Part shown: in pieces, positions 22,090-33,544 of the stretch
How the letters are laid out: the number at the start of each line of letters is the position of its first letter
Numbering within the stretch: position 1 is the first letter of the stretch
Assembly (NCBI GenBank): GCA_022036555.1
Contig: CM039120.1
Span: 10,764,179 to 10,828,178, forward strand
Length of the DNA: 64,000 bases
Source of the DNA: Microstegium vimineum
Taxonomy: Eukaryota > Streptophyta > Magnoliopsida > Poales > Poaceae
Direction of reading: 5' to 3'
Program-made: the position numbers and the translations under genes
The notes under the pieces: generated by a model
The model's database searches: none
Told to the model about the DNA's origin: nothing
The model's input: only the letters and a program-made list of their open reading frames with translations

Positions 22090-23213
22090 ATGGGAAACAC
22101 GATCGATGACAACGAAAGGAAGCTGGGACGCAGCTTCATGTCGGCCGATAAACTGGAGGAGATAAACGTTGGTGATGGTGATAGACCGAGGCCGATGTTT
22201 ATCAGTGCAAATTTAGACCAGGAGCATAGGTTGAAATTGATAGACCTGTTAAAAGAATTTAAAGATTGCTTTGCTTGGGATTATACAGAGATGCCCGGGA
22301 TGGATCGTTCCATTGTTGAAGATAAATTGCCGATCAAGCCGGGATACCGTCCTTTCAAGCAACCTCCTCGGAAGATTTACAAAGAGGAGGTGTTGGCCGA
22401 TGTGAAGAAGGAAGTTGAAAGATTATTGGAGGCAAACTTCATTCGGCCATGCAGATATGCAGATTGGGTTTCAAACATAGTCCCAGTATATAAGAAGAAT
22501 GGAAAGATGAGGGTCTGTATTGATTTTAGAAATCTCAACAAGGCTACTCTCATGGATGGTTACCCAATGCCAGTTGCCGATCTGCTCGTCGATGCATCGG
22601 CTGGTTACGAGGTCATCAGCTTCATGGATGGTAATGCCGGTTATAACCAGATCTTCGTGGCAATAGAGGATATTTCGAAGATAGCCTTCAGGTGCCTGGT
22701 CATGTTGGTTTGTTTGAATGGATTGTCATGACTTTTGGTTTGAAGAATGCCGGTGCAACCTATCAAAGAGCTATGAACTACATTTTTCATGAGTTGATCG
22801 GCAAGATTGTAGAAATCTACATTGATGATGTGGTGGTTAAGTCTAGAAACCATGAAGGACATTTGGCCGATTTGAGGAAGAACTTGGAGTGCACTAGAAA
22901 GCATGGTTTGAGGATGAACCCGAATAAATGAGCCTTTGGGGTCTTGGCTGGTGAGTTTTTAGGCTTTCTAGTCCATAAAAGAGGGATTGAAGTTGGCAAG
23001 AAGAGTATGAAAGCAATAGACAAGGTGGTACCTCCAACCAATCTCACGGAGTTACAATCATTGTTGGGCAAGATTAATTTTGTGAGAAGATTCATCTCTA
23101 GCTTGTCAGAAAGAGTGTTACCTTTCTCTCCACTGCTAAAGCTTAAAAGGATCAATAGTTCGTGTGGGGTGACGTACAACAGAGGGCTTTCGATGAAATC
23201 AAAGAGTACATGA
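22090..23213 (+). pseudogene. Gypsy reverse transcriptase (frameshifted)
   Basis: Begins MGNTIDDNERKLGRSFMSAD, a linker upstream of RT, followed by KCGYRPF-type RT start (IKPGYRPFKQPPRKIYKEEV) and CIDFRNLNKATLMDGYPMP. One base is lost near 22695, after which the RT continues in another frame with WIVMTFGLKNAGATYQRAMN and the catalytic YIDDVVVKS. A TGA at 22929-22931 replaces a codon in NPNK-AFG. The thumb/connection region continues to about 23150 and shifts again before the RNase H. No protease or gag precedes it. Confidence 0.85.
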
Positions 23214-25341
23214 AGGCACCACCCGTATTGGTACCCCGCAGCTTGACAAGCTGTTTAAATTGTATGTGGCAGCCGACAACCTGACAATAGGGTCGACCCT
23301 CATGCAAGAGTTCAAAGGAAAAGAAAGAGTAATAGCTTACCTTAGCCGAAAACTACTAGATCCAGAGACAAGGTATTCGGCTATAGAAAAGCTTTGCTTA
23401 TGTGTGTTTTATTCATGTACTAAGCTTCGGCATTATCTGTTAAATGCCGAATGTGTTGTAGTTTCTGAGTTCGATGTGATAAAACACATGTTATTGATGC
23501 CAATTTTAAATGGGAGAATCGGCAAATGGATTTTAGCTCTGTCAGAATTTGATTTAAGGTACGAATCGGCAAAAGCAGTAAAGGGTCAGGTTATTGCTGA
23601 TTTCGTTACCCAACACCGTGATCCCTCTGCTGACATGGTAACCATTGTACCGTGGACTTTGTTTTTTGATGGTTCATCTTGTAGCAAAGGTGGTGGAGCC
23701 GGTGTTCTTTTGATTTCTCCTAGAGGTTTGACCTTTGAGTATGCCATCCCTATCGATTCTTTGGTTACTAACAATAAAGTAGAATATGAGGCATTGCTTA
23801 GAGGGCTCCGATTGCTTGTCGAGGTAAGGGCAGTTGCTGTTGAGGTTTTCGGGGATTCTGAGCTGGTAATTAACCAACTGATCGGCCAATATGAATGCAA
23901 GAGTGATATGTTAAAGGGAGATTATGAAGAGTGCCGAGAGCTTCTAAAGAGTTTCCAGGTAGCCACCTTGCATCATATTCCTAGGTGGCAGAATGAAGAA
24001 GCAAACAGGCTGGCTCAAAGTGCTTCGGGGTACCGAGAGGATCAGGAAATTCATGCTTTGAATGAAGATTAGGTAATTAATGACTGGAGGAATGAAATTG
24101 CCGATTATTTTAAAAACCCGTCACAGAAAGTTTCCCAAAAACTCAAGTATAAGGCTATCAAGTTCGCGCTCCTCGAGGACCAGTTATACTACAAGTCCAT
24201 AGATGGAGTGCTCCTCAAATGTTTGAATCAGCAGGAGTCCAAAAAGTTAACGTATGAAGTGCATGAAGGAGTATGTGGTGCACATCAGTCGTCTTACCGA
24301 ATAAAATGGATAATAAGGAGGACTGGTTATTTTTGGCCAACCATGCTTGAGGATTGTTTTAAATATTACAAGGGATGTCAAGACTGTCGGAGGTTTGGTA
24401 ATATTCAGAGAGTTCCAGCATCGGCCTTAAATCCAATTGTCAAGCCTTGGCCGTTCAGAGGATGGGGCATAGATTTGATCGGTCAAATTCATCCTCCTTC
24501 TAGCAAAGGACATAAGTTCATACTGTTGGCCACAAATTATTTCACAAAGTGGGTTGAAGTTATTCCCCTAAAGAAGGTTACATCGGAAAACATGGTCAAC
24601 TTTGTTAAAGAGCATATAATTCATAGATTCGGGATTCCTCAGACTATAACAACAGATCAAGGGACTCAGTTCACTTCGTCCGAGTTTTGTGATTTTTCCG
24701 AGGAAATGGGAATAAAATTGTACAACTCTTCTCCTTATTATGCACAGGCTAATGGTCAAGCTGAAGCTTCAAACAAGATCATGATCAAAATTATTCAGAA
24801 GAAGATTGATGAAAAACTGAAGAAATGACATTCGGTTCTTAATGAGGCTTTGTGGGCTTACCGAATGGCTTGCCATGAATCTACTCAAGCATCTCCCTAC
24901 GAGTTGGTTTATGGGCATCATGCTGTGCTGCCATGGGAATTGCAATCAGGTTCAAGACGGGTCACGTTGCATAACGATTTGAGTAAAGAAGATTACAAGA
25001 GTCTGATGACGAATGAGTTAGAAGATTTGCATTTAGTTCGTCTCAAGGCATTGGAAAATATTGAGAAAAATAAAGCACGAGTTTCCAGGTATTATAACAA
25101 GAAGGTTAAAGAAAAACAATTTGCAGAAGGAGATTTGGTTTGGAAAACGGTATTGTCGATCGGAGCCAAGGACAGAGTGTTCGGCAAATGGTCTCCAAAT
25201 TGGGAAGGGCCTTTTCGAGTGGTAAGATGCGCGCCTGGCAATGCGTATATCTTGAAAAATCTATTGGGAGAGGAATTTGCTAGAGCTATCAATGGAAGGT
25301 TTCTTAAAAAAATTCATCCCAGTGTAGAGGTTGGTGCATAA
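23214..25341 (+). pseudogene. Gypsy RNase H, archaeal-type RNase H and integrase
   Basis: One frame from 23260 to 25341 with only two nonsense codons (TAG 24070-24072 and TGA 24826-24828, both where Trp is expected). Domains in order: first RNase H/connection (YVAADNLTIGSTLMQEFKGK; IAYLSRKLLDPETRYSAIEK), second RNase H (WTLFFDGSSCSKGGGAGVLL; NNKVEYEALLRGLRLL), integrase zinc region (HEGVCGAHQSSYR; GCQDCRRFG), integrase core (WGIDLIGQI; ITTDQGTQFTSSEF; YAQANGQAEASNK) and a C-terminal region (GPFRVVRCAPGNAYIL). Dual RNase H is a Tat-lineage character. The chain is close to repairable, so decay is moderate. Confidence 0.88.
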
Positions 25342-25576
25342 ACGGATTCAAAAGGACTTGTGCCCAGATAGCCGATATTAGGATATCGCCTAAAATCTCT
25401 GGGAACAACTCAGAAAATAGCCGACACGATATGTGTCGCCTTTAGAACAAAAATCAAACACAACGTGCAACCATTCTTCAGATTGGTTGTTCTCAGAAAG
25501 ATTCACAAGAAGAAAACCAGTAGAGATCCTAAATATTTTACAGAGCAAAGTTTTACATGAGACTCCTAAATACAAA

Positions 25577-26438
25577 CTACTCCCAGAAGAGCCTGTTGAG
25601 AACAGCCTGGGCATCTGTGATTCTAGCAAGGGCGGTTGTGTGATCTTCATAGCTTTCCAGGAGATCGTCGATGCCTTCAACATCCTTCGGGGGCACCTGA
25701 CCGCGAAAGTCGGTTGGCTGGATGGAGAAGTCCTCGCCGCACTGGGTGGTCATTGCCGACAGCCCCAGAGTCACGCCATGGTGCACACCATGAATGGAAA
25801 CTTGGTTGATGCGGTCGTCCGCATTGTCAAGGCGTGCCTCGGCAGTCTCTCCTTGAGCGTTGACCTTGTCAGCGATCCTGTTCGCTGCGGTTTTCAGGCG
25901 CTCGTTCTTTGCAGAGAGCGCTGAATGATGCAAATCGGATGAGCAAACAGGGATTAAAAGAGAAGATCAAGCAAGTTTGCTTTCGGCTAACCCGTAATGG
26001 CATCGCAAAGTTGTTTCCGTTGGTCCTCCCATTCAAGTTGGTCGATGCCATACTGTTTGGAGGTCCTCTCTAACTCTCCTCGGGATTCATCCCTCTCACG
26101 CCTGAAGGTAACCGCCTCCTCGTGAGTGTAAGAGGCATCTGCCTCTGAACCTAAACCCCAGGGGTTGGAGTGGTAGGAGTCTGATGACCCGAAGGAGACA
26201 GAGACTGGACTCCCCGGCTGGCTTGCTGCCGCTGTAGGGAGAGGGATGCTGTGGCTGGTGGAGATGGACTTGATTCTGATGGATGAACAAAGATCAAGGC
26301 TAGAAGGATGAACAGAGAACAAAATGCAAGGGGGGCAAGAAACTGATTCTCACCCGCGCTGCCGATTGCGCCATGTTCGGCTCCCCTCGGGTGCTCCTTC
26401 GGCGGGGCACTTGCCACGATTGTCACCTCTCGCCATTG
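25577..26438 (-). pseudogene. Minus-strand gene 2 of the gypsy element (small, coiled-coil)
   Basis: A minus-strand gene opposite to pol. A first exon starts at ATG 26438 (MARGDNRGKCPAEGAPEG, continuing to about RNRQR) and ends at a GTGAGA donor near 26352. Further exons cover about 26322-25987 (THEEAVTFRRERDESRGELE, likely coiled coil) and 25933-25577 (KTAANRIADKVNAQGETAEA; ending LNRLFWE). Open frames with plausible splice sites suggest a spliced mRNA. Tat-lineage elements are known for antisense ORFs. The function is unknown and I do not recognise a catalytic domain. Exon borders apart from the first are estimates. Confidence 0.55.
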
Positions 26439-26772
26439 TTACTGTATGGTTAGGGTTTCCCTCTAGATTGAAACAGGGAAGACGAAGACAAAAGTTTGAC
26501 TGAACCGTTGGAAAGGAGGGAAGGAAGATTTATCTATAGGCCGAACGAGAATACCAAGAGGCGAGTCAGGACTGTTCCTATTGTATGGGTCGTTGGTGGA
26601 ATGGGCCAGGCTCGGGTATGTCAGAGGGCGCTCGGCTATATTTTTATTGACATGATCGGCTACGTCAAAGGTTGTTCGGCTGTGTTCCTATGCTAAGGGC
26701 AGTCAGCTATCTGAGAGCTAGAGATGGATCGGCTATGCATTAATCAAGAAAGTATTGGGGCCGATTGTGTTA

Positions 26773-29700
26773 TCATACGAGCAAGAATATATAGGAAGCA
26801 AGACAGTAATGATGGTATAAAAAGGCGAGACATGTTGTTCTTAATCTATTACAAAAAACTATATGTCTACTGATGAAGGGCTGATTAATGGCATCCAGGG
26901 CATCAGTTTTGATTCGGTTGACATCAGCTAGCACTCTTTGATCTTCATCTTCAGAGCTGTGGATGCTGGATAGCTTTGCGTTGATTTGTTGGTTTTCTTT
27001 TAAGGCGACTGACATTTGTGATGAAATTGCTTCTATGGAGCTCGGTAGATTTGTCATCTTGTCTTCATGAAGTTGGATTTTGGCATTCAGTACAGATAGC
27101 TCAGCTTCCAATTTGACTCTTTCATCCTTCATGGCTTTTAGCTCGGATTCTAGAGTCACCATTGAATCTTTGGCGGCTTGAAGATTGGAGTGCAAAGTTT
27201 TGACTTCTTGTTTCTTCAGAAGTTTGCTATCTTGCAGAGCAGTCCTGGAGGCTATGTTCTTCTTTGCTCTCTTCACCATGCCAAAATAGTCATCGAGTCT
27301 GGTTGCGGATTCCAAAGAGGCCTTAAGGGCAGTTGGAAGATCTTGATTGATCAGCTCGAGGATATCCTTTATCTGATCTGAGTCTTGTAGTAAGACGTTC
27401 ATATCCTTATTCAGCAAGTGAGCTATATCCTGCAGCCGGGCTTGGTTTTCCTCTGATAAAGCCTGCTGAGAGGTGGCTTCTTCTCCCTTTTCGTTGATGA
27501 GATCATCAACAGTAAAAGAAAAGCTGGTAGTTGGCTTAGCAGTTTGCTGGAGGAGGAAAGAGGAGTTTGAAGATTAGTCGGTTGAGTAGAATGTGCTGAT
27601 AGGATGCTTTAAGATAACGTATTACCTGCTGTGTTGTTTGAGCCTCAGGATGGACTGTGTATTCGTCTGGCTGGAGATCTGATTGAACACCCGAAGATGC
27701 TGAACCTGGAGCTCGACCAGAGGAATGTTCTTCTGTTGAATCCTCTGGGATTTGATCTGTTTCTAATAATGCAGATGATAGAGTAAGAGAGCAGGAGATA
27801 AAACTCCATAGAAAGGGAAGGAGTAATTAGCCGAACGGTACCGGGGTGTGTGTAAGTTTCATGAGCGTCTGTGCTTTCGGCTTCATGGGTATCTGTATCT
27901 GCAGCCTCATGCGTGTTTGCATCCTCGATCGTATCTTGAGGGGAAATATCTGTTGCAGGAGGGTTGCTTGACCCAGGAGTTCCAACACGTGGCTGCAGCA
28001 AAGAATGGTTAATATGAAAACAACCAAATTTAGTGATGGTTGAAGATTATAGCCGAAAAGAGGTTCATACCTTAAGAGATCTCTGGACTTTCTTGGACCT
28101 TACTTTTCTGGCTACATAAATATCTCCAAGTGCCTTCCTTTTGCCTTCTCTTCCTAGAATTGCAGCACCTAGAGATGCAGGAGTTTTCATGAAGGCTGCC
28201 AGAGTTGGGGCATTGAAGCCCAGTGCTGAATTGGGTCCTGCTGTGTAGTATGTTACTGCCTTGACAGGAGGGGTAGGCTTGAAATCCTGTGTATAATTGG
28301 GATTTGAAGTGAGCAATAAAAAATATAGAGGGATATAAATGCAATGAAATTACCTCACTGTCAGGAACAAATTGAGGATACAGATCCTGGCAGAAGGGAT
28401 GCACTGGTATGTTGAAGATGTGATCATGCCACTCTTGCCACCAGGAAGTAAAGAAAGAATGGACAATGTTCACCAATCCAAATGGAGAAGGTTCATATGT
28501 AGGCAGGTTTTGCCCAAGTTCAAAGACCTTTCTGGCTTCTGTTTCATTGGTGATCAATTCTCTGTACCTTATAATTGTTGAAAAGAAAGGTCTTGGGGGC
28601 AACTGTCCACACCTTAACTGTCTGGATGCCATGTTGGGATTGTAGAATTCATAAGTGGGATTTACCATTCTTCCATGGTGGAATTCGGCTGGCAAGATGC
28701 AAGGCTTGACAAAGGAATTGAAAATTTCTGTAGACACCTTGTCAGAGCAGCCGGATTCATAGCTGAATTTGCATGGAAAAATCAGGTCGGCATTTTCTCT
28801 GTAGGGGATCCAGAGCACCTTGTTAAAGCCTTTAAAGAATAACTCAAAGAGATGGCCGATATCCATGTCGATGCTGATGGAGGAAGATGCTTCTCCATAA
28901 GTCTGGCAACTCTTGACCGTTGTTGGGCTGCCTTCGGCATAGTTAACTGAAGGGAAGCTCAGATCGTGGAGAGGCACAGACACTAGTTGGTGCATATAAA
29001 GTTGCAACCACATCTGAATGAACCACTAGGGACCACTCACACAGGAGATATATTTGCCATGGAACATCTGGACGCTAATCTGATGCATCATATGATAAAC
29101 AGATCCTAAAAGGAATTTACCCAGAGGGATTAGTGTACCTGCGGCTAAATCCTCATCCATTATCATATGGTTTAGGGTCGGCTCATTGGATTTGCCACAG
29201 AAGATGAACCTGCACAACCACATATTCATGAAGGCCCTATTCTCCTTATCAGAAACATCACCAGTTTCTTCCATATAGGTTTGAATATACCCAACCCATC
29301 CACCTCCAGATTTGACAGCTCTCTGGGTGCTTTTGCCCTTATACTAGAAGGGGTGTACTGACTTGGACACATTTAGGCCAGTCATGATGAATACATCAGC
29401 CAAAGTGGGAGTCATCATGCCATGATCGAATACGAAAGTATTTGTAGCATTCGACCAAAAGTGGGAGGCTGCTATCAACAGAGGCTCGTTCCTGGGCATT
29501 TCTGACAAGGATAATTCCAAGCAATGATTGATATCTTGGCTGTCCCAGTTGTCACTGCTCTTTTTCATCATCCTCCGGTACCAATTTCTCCATCCGGCGA
29601 TTGGGGGAAAAGGCCAAGTCTTGAAGGTGTTTGGCCATTTGTTTGGCGGCGTGACTCCGGATTTGAAAGAGATTCTTAGAGTTTCTTTCTCGATAACATC

Positions 29701-29977
29701 AGTTGGGTCGGGATTGCAAAATAGGACCAAGGAGGTAGGAATCGGTGTTGTCGGCATAGGGAATCAGGATATTGTTCTTGTATTCCTTCGAAAAGTAAAG
29801 GGATCAAAAGAACGAATGAGTTTGGAGAGAAGCGAGAAAGTCAATCAGAGATTACCGAATGCTTGAGAAAATGATTTGGAAATTTACCTCTGGGATATTG
29901 TCCTGAGTCTCCATTGATGATTCGAAGCGGATTTGAAAGTGCCGGAGTGTGAATTTCTCGGATGACGGCTGCAACAT
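26773..29977 (-). pseudogene. Minus-strand gene 1 of the gypsy element: plant mobile domain protein
   Basis: First exon 29977-29888 (ATG, MLQPSSEKFTLRHFQIRFES) ends at a GTAAAT donor. From about 29780 to 28330 one main frame reads as a plant mobile domain (aminotransferase-like) protein: ISFKSGVTPPNKWPNTFKTW, PTLADVFIMTGLN, FMNMWLCRFIFCGKSNEPTL, GTLIPLGKFLLGSVYHMMHQ, then WLQLYMHQL. A frameshift near 29710 and TAG codons at 29344 and 29026 break it; the latter stands where Trp is expected. Downstream segments (28316-28065, 28027-27645) are lower-complexity, and 27417-26773 encodes a long coiled coil (LQAAKDSMVTLESELKAMKD). Position and strand match the antisense ORFs of Tat elements. Role in the element is unknown. 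Confidence 0.65.
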
Positions 29978-30061
29978 TGAACAGTGTAAACCTAAAGGGA
30001 AAGGGAAACTAGCAGTCAATTTCAGAATAAATGGCTTTTATCCCGCAATTGAGGGGGCATG

Positions 30062-30821
30062 TGTTAACACTGGATTCTGATATACTTAGAATGACAGGTG
30101 GGCTAGTGTGAGGAAAGGCTGCCGAAGAACAAGTATTCAAAGGTGTTCGGCAAAATCTATGCGGTCGGCTAATTCCTAAAGATTCGGCAATTGACTACGT
30201 AATCGGCTACTTCGAAGAAGATGGTTTTGCGTCGAAGCAATGAAAAGAGGCAAGTAAATAGCCGATCGGTGACGATAGCCGTAACAATTAAGGCAATAAA
30301 GACTCCGAAGGGAAATAAAGTTGAGATATTGTGTTCTTTTCTTTAAATATCTTGTAATCGTATCCTTTTAGGGTCCGTGTCATGACCAGGGTATAAATAT
30401 AAACCCTTGGCCATTGTAAAAGGTGTTCACAACCAAATCAATACAACCGGCCCCGTGCCAACTTCGAGTCCTTTGTCGTGTCGTCGAGTTCTTCGAGAGG
30501 AATCATCGATCCGTCGACCTCCGTAAGTATTGGCAACCTTGTTATCATGTCTAGTATCATGCCGTGGATTTAGATAATGATGCAAGTAGTCTTGTTTATT
30601 ATCGATGATCGTGCGGCGGATCTTTGCTTAAAAATCAAGAGGTCTTCGCTTGTGTTTTGCTTATGAGTAGATGTCGTGCGGCGGATGTTTGCTTGTATGC
30701 TTAGCAAAAGCAAGATAGTTATCGGCTCCTGTAGATTTGGCAAAATCTATTAGGTTCATTAAGTTATCGTGTTGCATGTTTTATATAATCTTTATATATT
30801 TGCAATCACTCTTTTGCCCAA
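30062..30821 (+). repeat. Gypsy LTR, copy B (3' LTR, truncated)
   Basis: Starts TGTTAACACTGGATTCTG after a purine tract, but stops after 760 of about 1400 bases, at CTTTTGCCCAA, where Copia RT sequence begins. It differs from copies A and C at many sites (for example CTGCCGAAG versus CTGTCGAAG), as expected for an older pair partner of copy A. Confidence 0.88.
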
Positions 30822-31784
30822 GTGTATGTTGATGATATTATCTTTGGCTCGACGAATGAAGATCATTGCAAGGAATTTGGTGCATTGATGTCAAAGGAGT
30901 TTGAGATGTCCATGATTGGAGAGCTTACTTTCTTCCTTAGGTTTCAAGTGAAGCAATTGAGAGAAGGCACATTTGTATCTCAAGAGAAGTATACCAAGGA
31001 TGTGCTAAAGAAGTTCAAGATGGAAGATCGTAAGCCAATCAAGACCCCAATGCCTACAAATGGACACCTCGACCTTGATGAGGACGGTAAACCTATTGAT
31101 CAAACTCTCTACCGTTCTATGATTGGTAGTTTGTTATATCTTACCGCATCTAGGCCCGACATCATGTTTAGTGTGTGCATGTGTGCTAGATTTCAAGCAA
31201 AACCTAAGGAATCCCACCTAAGTGCCGTAAAAAGAATCCTTAGATATGTAAAGCACACCCCAAGCATTGGCCTTTGGTATCCCAAAGGAGCTACTTTTCA
31301 ACTAATAGGCTATTCCGATTCGGATTATGCCGGTTGCAAAGTTGATAGGAAGAGTACCTCCGGAGGTTGCCATTTGCTTGGAAGATCACTTGTATCATGG
31401 TCATCTAAGAAACAAAATAGTGTGGCTTTGTCTACCGCGGAAGCGGAATACATAGCCGCCGGAGCTAGTTGTGCACAAATCCTATACATGTCACAAACTC
31501 TTCTAGACTATGGTGTTGAGCTTAAAAGTGTACCACTTCTTTGTGATAATGAAAGTGCGGTAAAACTTGCTAACAATTCGGTTCAACACTCCCGCACTAA
31601 GCACATAGATATTCGTCATCACTTTCTAAGGGATCATGTTTCAAAGAAAGATATCTCTCTAGTTGGTGTAAGAAGTGAAGATCAATTGTCGGATATCTTC
31701 ACAAAACCTCTTGATGAAGTAACCTTTTGTAGGTTGAGAAGTGAACTAAATGTGCTTGATCTAAGTAACTTCACTAAAAGATGA
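30822..31784 (+). CDS. Duplicated Copia RT/RNase H fragment
   Basis: A second copy of the Copia segment 19261-20222, starting inside the reverse transcriptase at the catalytic VYVDDIIFGS and running in frame through RNase H (STAEAEYIAA) to the natural end LNVLDLSNFTKR, TGA. It lacks the N-terminal two thirds of RT and has no start codon of its own, so it is a fragment, but unlike the original it keeps the C that maintains the frame (QHSRTKHIDIR). I noticed only a few other differences. The duplicated block extends non-coding to 32143, including GAGGG. Confidence 0.88.
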   Translation: MYVDDIIFGSTNEDHCKEFGALMSKEFEMSMIGELTFFLRFQVKQLREGTFVSQEKYTKDVLKKFKMEDRKPIKTPMPTNGHLDLDEDGKPIDQTLYRSMIGSLLYLTASRPDIMFSVCMCARFQAKPKESHLSAVKRILRYVKHTPSIGLWYPKGATFQLIGYSDSDYAGCKVDRKSTSGGCHLLGRSLVSWSSKKQNSVALSTAEAEYIAAGASCAQILYMSQTLLDYGVELKSVPLLCDNESAVKLANNSVQHSRTKHIDIRHHFLRDHVSKKDISLVGVRSEDQLSDIFTKPLDEVTFCRLRSELNVLDLSNFTKR

Positions 31785-32143
31785 TCTTGCGTTGGTACCT
31801 TGCATTCATGTTTAAATTATGTACGTGCACATAGGCTTGTCTAACTCAGTTAAGATAACCGCCCTCAAGCGTGTGAAGAAGCTTAATCGTGGTTTAAACT
31901 TGACAAGCAACGAGATTCAAATTCAAGTATTGCATTGCATATGCATGTTTGTTGCTTGATCATTCTTTTTCGGTTAAGTTTTGAGCACCCTCTGAGATCG
32001 TCCATTTTAGGGGGAGCATTCCACGCTCTAGTTGTAACTATACCCCTATTAATGGCCTTACGGTGTTCCTCGTCCTCATTCATTGCCTATTTTCACTAAA
32101 AAGAGCTAAGCCAAAGGCTAACTATTTGAAAAACCAATGAGGG

Positions 32144-33544
32144 TGTTAACACTGGATTCTGGTATACTCAGAATGACAGGTGGGCCAGTGTGAGAAAAGG
32201 CTGTCGAAGAACAAGTATTCAAAGGTGTTCGGCAAAATCTATGCGGTCGGCTAATTCCTAAAGATTCGGTAATTGACAACGTAATCGGCTACTTCGAAGA
32301 AGATGGTTTTGCGTCGAAGCAACGAAAAGAGGCAAGTAAAGAGCCGATCGACAACGATAGTCGTAACAATTAAGGCAATAAAGACTCCGAAGGGAAATAA
32401 AGTTGAGATATTGTGTTCTTTTCTTTAAATATCTTGTAATCCTCTCCTTTTAGGATTCGTGTCATGACCAGGGTATAAATATAAACCCTTGGCCATTGTA
32501 AAAGGTGTTCACAACCAAATCAATACAACCGGCCCCGTGCCAACTTCGAGTCCTTTGTCGTGTCGTCGAGTTCTTCGAGAGGAATCATCGATCCGTCGAC
32601 CTCCGTAAGTATTGGCAACCTTGTTATCATGTCTAGTATCATGCCGTGGATTTAGATATTGATGCAAGTAGTCTTGTTTATTATCGATGATCGTGCGGCG
32701 GATCTTTGCTTAAAAATCAAGAGGTCTTCGCTTGTGTTTTGCTTATGAGTAGATGTCGTGCAGCGGATGTTTGCTTGTATGCTTAGCAAAAGCAAGATAG
32801 TTATCGGCTCCTGTAGATTTGGCAAAATCTATTAGGTTCATTAAGTTATCGTGTTGCATGTTTTATATAATATTTATATATTTGCAATCACTCTTTTGCC
32901 CAATCTAGATTGATACGGTTCGGCTCTTGTTAGTTTATACAGATCTATCTATGTTACAATGAGTTGCTTTCATGTTGTTTCTATAAGTAGATCTTATATC
33001 TATAAATAGCCGAATTAGTTTGAATCTAGATTGTTACGTGTTGCGGGTTCATGCATGCTATCCATGTTTAAGCTTTGATGACGCTAGGTATCGTGCGGGA
33101 GATGCAGGCTTTAGATTAGTTTAATCATGTTTGCTTACGTGTTTCCTTCATCATGGACCCCAATTCGGCTGATTGTCGAGATTGGTTATGTTTTAACTTA
33201 TAGTCAACTATGAGTCGTCCGTACGTCCTTTTTTCATGCATGCGCATTCGACAATCAGTGATTTACGTGCTATATGTCTGTTTTAGCCGAACGTTCCATA
33301 AAACCTGTTGGCAGACAGCTTTCATAGCTGTGTGTCGTTGTAAGTGGCTTCAGGGCCGTACATATGGAACTGTCTGGTGTTACCCGGCACGTTCCAGTTT
33401 ATATCTAATGACTTTCATCCCTTGTTAGTTTCAGGTCAAACTGACTGGCACGTTCTCGGATTCAAAACACCCGAGCACCCGATTGAAGTCACGCTTTCCG
33501 GCTTGCTGTGTGTGAGACGCAGCGTGTCACATTTTGCGTCAACA
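32144..33544 (+). repeat. Gypsy LTR, copy C
   Basis: TGTTAACACTGG to GCGTCAACA, 1401 bp, flanked by GAGGG on both sides (32139-32143 and 33545-33549). Near-identical to copy A; I noticed one substitution (CAGCGTGTC versus CAGCGCGTC) and a 2-base difference at the very end. To its right the Copia element resumes. Confidence 0.88.

Larger units (their letters stand above)
20582..30821 (+). mobile_element. Ty3/gypsy (Tat-type) element nested in the Copia element
   Basis: 5' LTR 20582-21984, internal region to 30061, and a 3' LTR truncated at 30821. It inserted into the Copia element with 5-bp duplication GAGGG. The plus strand encodes reverse transcriptase, RNase H, a second (archaeal-type) RNase H and integrase, the combination typical of the Tat lineage. 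gag and protease are missing: only about 100 bases separate the LTR from the pol-derived frame. The right half carries two minus-strand genes. A purine-rich tract (GAGGGGGCATG) precedes the 3' LTR. I could not identify a convincing primer-binding site; the sequence after the LTR is TTTTTGGCACGCTCGG. Confidence 0.85.

Noticed and set aside
30822..30830. Start codon for the duplicated RT/RNase H
   Set aside because: The frame begins with GTG in the middle of the YVDD motif at a recombination junction; it is not a gene start.
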